A stretch of 8,156 nucleotides of DNA from contig JAGODU010000173.1 in the NCBI GenBank assembly GCA_017998095.1, positions 1 through 8,156 on the forward strand, given 5' to 3'. Positions 5,459-8,156 of the stretch are shown here, one piece after another; positions within the stretch are counted from its first letter, which is position 1, and each line of letters begins with the position of its first letter. A model generated the notes under the pieces. That model did not search any database. It saw only the letters and a list, made by a program, of their open reading frames with translations, and was not told the DNA's origin. This DNA comes from Prolixibacteraceae bacterium. GTDB lineage: Bacteria > Bacteroidota > Bacteroidia > Bacteroidales > Prolixibacteraceae. The translations under genes and the position numbers were made by a program.

Positions 5459-7423
5459 TTAATAATTAGTATTTATATCATTTACGTTTAAGGGCATAGA
5501 ATATCTTTTTACTACAAAATCCTTAAAAAAAGCCTCCTCATCAGAAGGATTGTACAGATATATTTTCAATTCTTTGCCTTCCATTCGGCGGGGAATGTAA
5601 AACTCCAACTGCAATAATTTCCATTCACCTGTATCAGATGGTTTTGAATTACCTAAATAAAATTTTGTTTCGGCAGGTCCACCGGCAACAATACAAGCCT
5701 TATCAGAACCTTTTTTTAAAACAGATACCAGGAATCTTTCTCCATACAAACAATCATTAAAAACCAATGTTTCACCATAAGGTGATTCTGAATTGATTTT
5801 CAAATCTTTATTCAGCGTAAGGTAAATTGAATCTTTAAGTTTAGTTTCATCAATCCTGAAGTTTGTCAGAGTATCTTTTAGATCAAATACGAGTACACTG
5901 CCATAGTTTCCCTTCATATTTTTTGTGAAGTTCTTTATGTAAGGGTTTAAATAAATATCAGAAATATCGTTTACTATCATATATTTAGCTCCTCCGGAGA
6001 TTGAAGAAGAAATACCTGTACTATCCTGATTATATTTTATTGGAATTCCTCTGTTTAATCTTTTATCAGTATACTGGGTCCACCCCGGCTGGTCCATAAG
6101 GTACAACGAAACATTAGTAAAATCAGGCACATAAATAATCTTGTCATCCTCTTTAATTCCAATACTTCTTAAATACGGGGTAATTGAGTAAATATCTTTT
6201 TTATCATTGAAGTAATTGTTTTGCCATCCGTTATATCTTTCCTCAAGCCTTGATTTTGCATAAAAAATATTGAAAATCAATAACAATGCAAATATAACTT
6301 TTGAAAATACAGACTTAAATATTTTAGGATAAGAATTATATAAAATTCCAAAGGCTGTAATAATTATAAAAACAGGCACAATATTTTGCTCGACAGTGTA
6401 GTAGTCATGATCATGAAAAGTCCAGAACTGCAATAATATAAATCCAACAGATTCAACAATTAATCCAAATAAAACAATCAAATAAAATTTATCTGCCTTC
6501 TTCAGATTAAAAACTATAAAAGCTAATAATCCAATAAGAAATAAATGAATTGAAATATTAAAATATTCCCCTGACCAAACCTCCCATATATGCCTGATAA
6601 AATCAATAATTTCCGGAAAAGTTAAGGTCCAAATCGGGAAAAGGACTGTTGAAAAATAATAGCTTTGATGTTTGCTGTTATAATAACCGGCATATAATAA
6701 CCAGCTGCCAATCAACAAAAAGACAATTACAATTCCTGTAATAAATATTTTTTTATCATTAATGATTTTACTTAATCCTTTAGGGTAAACAGATAATTGT
6801 TCAACAATAAAATAAAACGTTAATGAAATTAAAAGCATCAGAGATGTCAGTTTGAAGGCACCTGCAAGAAAAAAGAAAATAAAAGAGATAATCAGATATT
6901 TCTTCTTTTTATCAAAATAATATCCGGTAAAATAATAAAAGGCTGTTATAGAAAAAGAAAGACCCGATACATTGCTAATGAAGTTATTCCCGTAATATAC
7001 AAGAACAGGGGATGTGAAAAAGAGCATAGATAAAGCAGTAGCCCAGAAAAAGTCTTTAAATAAGAAATAAAGAAGCTTAAACAAATGAAACAATCCAAGA
7101 AAAAAGATAAGCGTGTTTATTATCCTGATAATCATTTCATGAGGTCCGAATATCTTGTATAAAAAAGCAGTGAAATAATAAAGAACAGGTATTTCACTGG
7201 TAGCACTATAGCCGGTAGTTCCTCCGTCAGATGTCAGATTATGAACCTGAGGTTTAAAAAAATTCATTCCATTCCTGTAGTAATTCAATGTTATGGAAGC
7301 ACAATCAGCCTGTCGCCATGCATGTACACTCTGGGGTCTGAATGACAATATTTTATGGTATCCGTAATATGCAGATACACTAATAAGTAATATCAAAAAT
7401 AAAAGCTGATGTATTTTTCTCAT
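5459..7423 (-). CDS. GT-C (ArnT/PMT-like) membrane glycosyltransferase with C-terminal jelly-roll-like domain
   Basis: A 654-residue protein starting at ATG (MRKIHQLLFLILLISVSAYY). The frame extends one codon to a TTG, which I rejected. About 10-11 hydrophobic segments span residues 5-390. The first periplasmic loop carries HAWRQADCASI with Asp40 at the position of the GT-C catalytic/metal aspartate, then YSATSEIPVLYYFTAFLYKIFG. Later loops show YYGNNFISN and FHDHDYY, a pattern common in family-39-like transferases. Residues about 400-525 form a soluble periplasmic part. Residues 535-642 look beta-rich (for example WKLLQLEFYIP, KIYLYNPSDEEAFFKDFVVK), similar to galactose-binding or carbohydrate-binding jelly rolls. 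It probably moves a sugar from a polyprenyl-phosphate donor onto a lipid, glycan or protein on the periplasmic side. Donor and acceptor are unknown. The 91-aa lipoprotein gene follows after 12 nt; upstream is a 138-bp divergent gap shared with the MFS gene. Confidence 0.85.
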   Translation of the reverse strand: MRKIHQLLFLILLISVSAYYGYHKILSFRPQSVHAWRQADCASITLNYYRNGMNFFKPQVHNLTSDGGTTGYSATSEIPVLYYFTAFLYKIFGPHEMIIRIINTLIFFLGLFHLFKLLYFLFKDFFWATALSMLFFTSPVLVYYGNNFISNVSGLSFSITAFYYFTGYYFDKKKKYLIISFIFFFLAGAFKLTSLMLLISLTFYFIVEQLSVYPKGLSKIINDKKIFITGIVIVFLLIGSWLLYAGYYNSKHQSYYFSTVLFPIWTLTFPEIIDFIRHIWEVWSGEYFNISIHLFLIGLLAFIVFNLKKADKFYLIVLFGLIVESVGFILLQFWTFHDHDYYTVEQNIVPVFIIITAFGILYNSYPKIFKSVFSKVIFALLLIFNIFYAKSRLEERYNGWQNNYFNDKKDIYSITPYLRSIGIKEDDKIIYVPDFTNVSLYLMDQPGWTQYTDKRLNRGIPIKYNQDSTGISSSISGGAKYMIVNDISDIYLNPYIKNFTKNMKGNYGSVLVFDLKDTLTNFRIDETKLKDSIYLTLNKDLKINSESPYGETLVFNDCLYGERFLVSVLKKGSDKACIVAGGPAETKFYLGNSKPSDTGEWKLLQLEFYIPRRMEGKELKIYLYNPSDEEAFFKDFVVKRYSMPLNVNDINTNY

Positions 7424-7497
7424 CAAAAAAGAATTGGTATCTGTGAAATTGGTTTAAAAATAAGCAAAATAGACGTTAATTAATTTTTAAAAACTTA

Positions 7498-7525
7498 TTG
7501 AATAAAATAATTTTTCCAATATTTG
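7498..7525 (+). promoter_or_regulatory. Possible Bacteroidota promoter for the MFS gene
   Basis: TTG (7498-7500), a 17-nt spacer and AATATTTG (7518-7525) differ from the TTG...TAnnTTTG pattern at one base (A for the first T). Transcription would start near 7532, giving a leader of about 30 nt to the ATG at 7562. It lies in the 138-bp divergent gap between the glycosyltransferase and MFS genes. In such AT-rich DNA a near match can arise by chance. For the glycosyltransferase direction I saw only a poorer match, TATTTTG (complement of 7465-7471), with one spacer base missing and no good -33 element. Confidence 0.35.
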
Positions 7526-7561
7526 TTGTGCGAATTATCAAATCATATTTAAAAGAAAACC

Positions 7562-8156
7562 ATGGACACTTTAAAAAAAGCATTAAATGATTCAGCTATA
7601 CTAAGATGGGGAATACTCATACTTGTCAGCTATGTTATGGCATCCAACTATTATTTTTATGATGCTCTCTCCCCATTGAAATCATTACTTCAGGAACACC
7701 TGGGCTTTTCTTCTTCAGATTATGGCATTGTAGTAGGAATGTATTCATTCCCGAATACTTTTCTTCTTATGGCAATAATCGGGGGTATAATCCTTGATAA
7801 GATCGGCATCAGAATCACAGGTACAGTTTTTGTAATATTCATGGTTGTAGGTGCCTTCATAACATATTACGGACTAACTCCGTATTTCAATAACGGTGGA
7901 ATTGGATACGATTTCTTTAATTCATTTATGACTAAGTATTCACCTGCAGTAAAAATGATGTCTTTAGGGATGTTGATTTTTGGTCTCGGGGCAGAAACAA
8001 GTATAGTAGTATTCAGTAAGATAATTGTAAAATGGTTTCAGGGTAAAGAACTGGCATTTGCATTTGCTATTAATCTTGGAATTGCCCGTTTTGGTTCTGC
8101 AGCAGCATTTTTCCTTGGTCCTAAACTTGCAATTTCAAACTTCACCAGCCCTATAT
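7562..8156 (+). CDS. MFS transporter, MFSD1-like, N-terminal part (cut by window edge)
   Basis: The frame opens at ATG 7562 (MDTLKKALNDSAILRWGIL) and stays open for 198 codons to the right edge, so the C-terminal half lies outside the window. The start is preceded by an A-rich stretch (AAAAGAAAACC), usual for Bacteroidota. There are about five hydrophobic helices: around 17-33, 52-76, 81-105, 132-152 and 165-190. After helix 2 the loop GGIILDKIGIRITG matches MFS motif A (G...D..G.R). The segment KWFQGKELAFAFAINLGIAR, followed by FGS, closely resembles the WFKGKEL...FGL.LS.AR.GS stretch I remember from MFSD1-type transporters and their bacterial homologues. It should be a secondary transporter in the inner membrane. 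Animal MFSD1 handles dipeptides, but the substrate here cannot be assigned. It is transcribed away from the glycan cluster, so it need not belong to it. Confidence 0.88.
   Translation, partial: MDTLKKALNDSAILRWGILILVSYVMASNYYFYDALSPLKSLLQEHLGFSSSDYGIVVGMYSFPNTFLLMAIIGGIILDKIGIRITGTVFVIFMVVGAFITYYGLTPYFNNGGIGYDFFNSFMTKYSPAVKMMSLGMLIFGLGAETSIVVFSKIIVKWFQGKELAFAFAINLGIARFGSAAAFFLGPKLAISNFTSPI

Noticed and set aside
1..8156. Search by eye for CRISPR arrays, tRNA or rRNA genes, insertion sequences and attachment sites.
   Set aside because: No regularly spaced repeats, cloverleaf-like segments, transposase motifs or terminal inverted repeats were seen.

Overview
The window looks like a chromosomal segment from an environmental Bacteroidota bacterium. 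It is AT-rich, ribosome-binding sites are A-rich or absent, one intergenic region carries a good Bacteroidota-type promoter (TTG-N19-TATATTTG), and most proteins resemble families best known from that phylum. The phylum call is an inference from these signs; no rRNA or marker gene is present.

Layout: seven genes run on the minus strand from about 7423 down to the left edge, and one gene starts on the plus strand at 7562 and leaves at the right edge. Reading in the minus direction: (a) 7423-5459, a GT-C (ArnT/PMT-like) integral membrane glycosyltransferase with a C-terminal jelly-roll-like tail; (b) 5446-5171, a 91-aa lipoprotein resembling the two ends of a BMP-family substrate-binding protein with the middle missing; (c) a 183-bp gap with a promoter and a nested inverted repeat; (d) 4987-2747, a membrane-anchored SGNH-hydrolase-like protein with TPR repeats; (e) 2716-857, a NodU/CmcH/TobZ-type O-carbamoyltransferase; (f) 817-668, a 49-aa DUF5989 protein; (g) 663-301, an SxtJ-family membrane protein; (h) 278 to the left edge, the N-terminus of a DUF6057-like membrane protein. 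On the right, a divergent MFS transporter of MFSD1-like type begins.

Genes (d) to (h) are tightly spaced (30, 39, 4 and 22 nt) behind one promoter and probably form one transcription unit. The carbamoyltransferase + DUF5989 + SxtJ trio recalls sxtI-sxtJ-sxtK of cyanobacterial saxitoxin clusters, but nothing else here points to toxin synthesis. The surrounding envelope-type proteins fit better with carbamoylation, and possibly further esterification or de-esterification, of a cell-envelope glycan or glycolipid. The substrate is unknown. This cassette is the most interesting part of the window. Several annotated starts could extend to an in-frame TTG just upstream; the ATG was preferred in each case.
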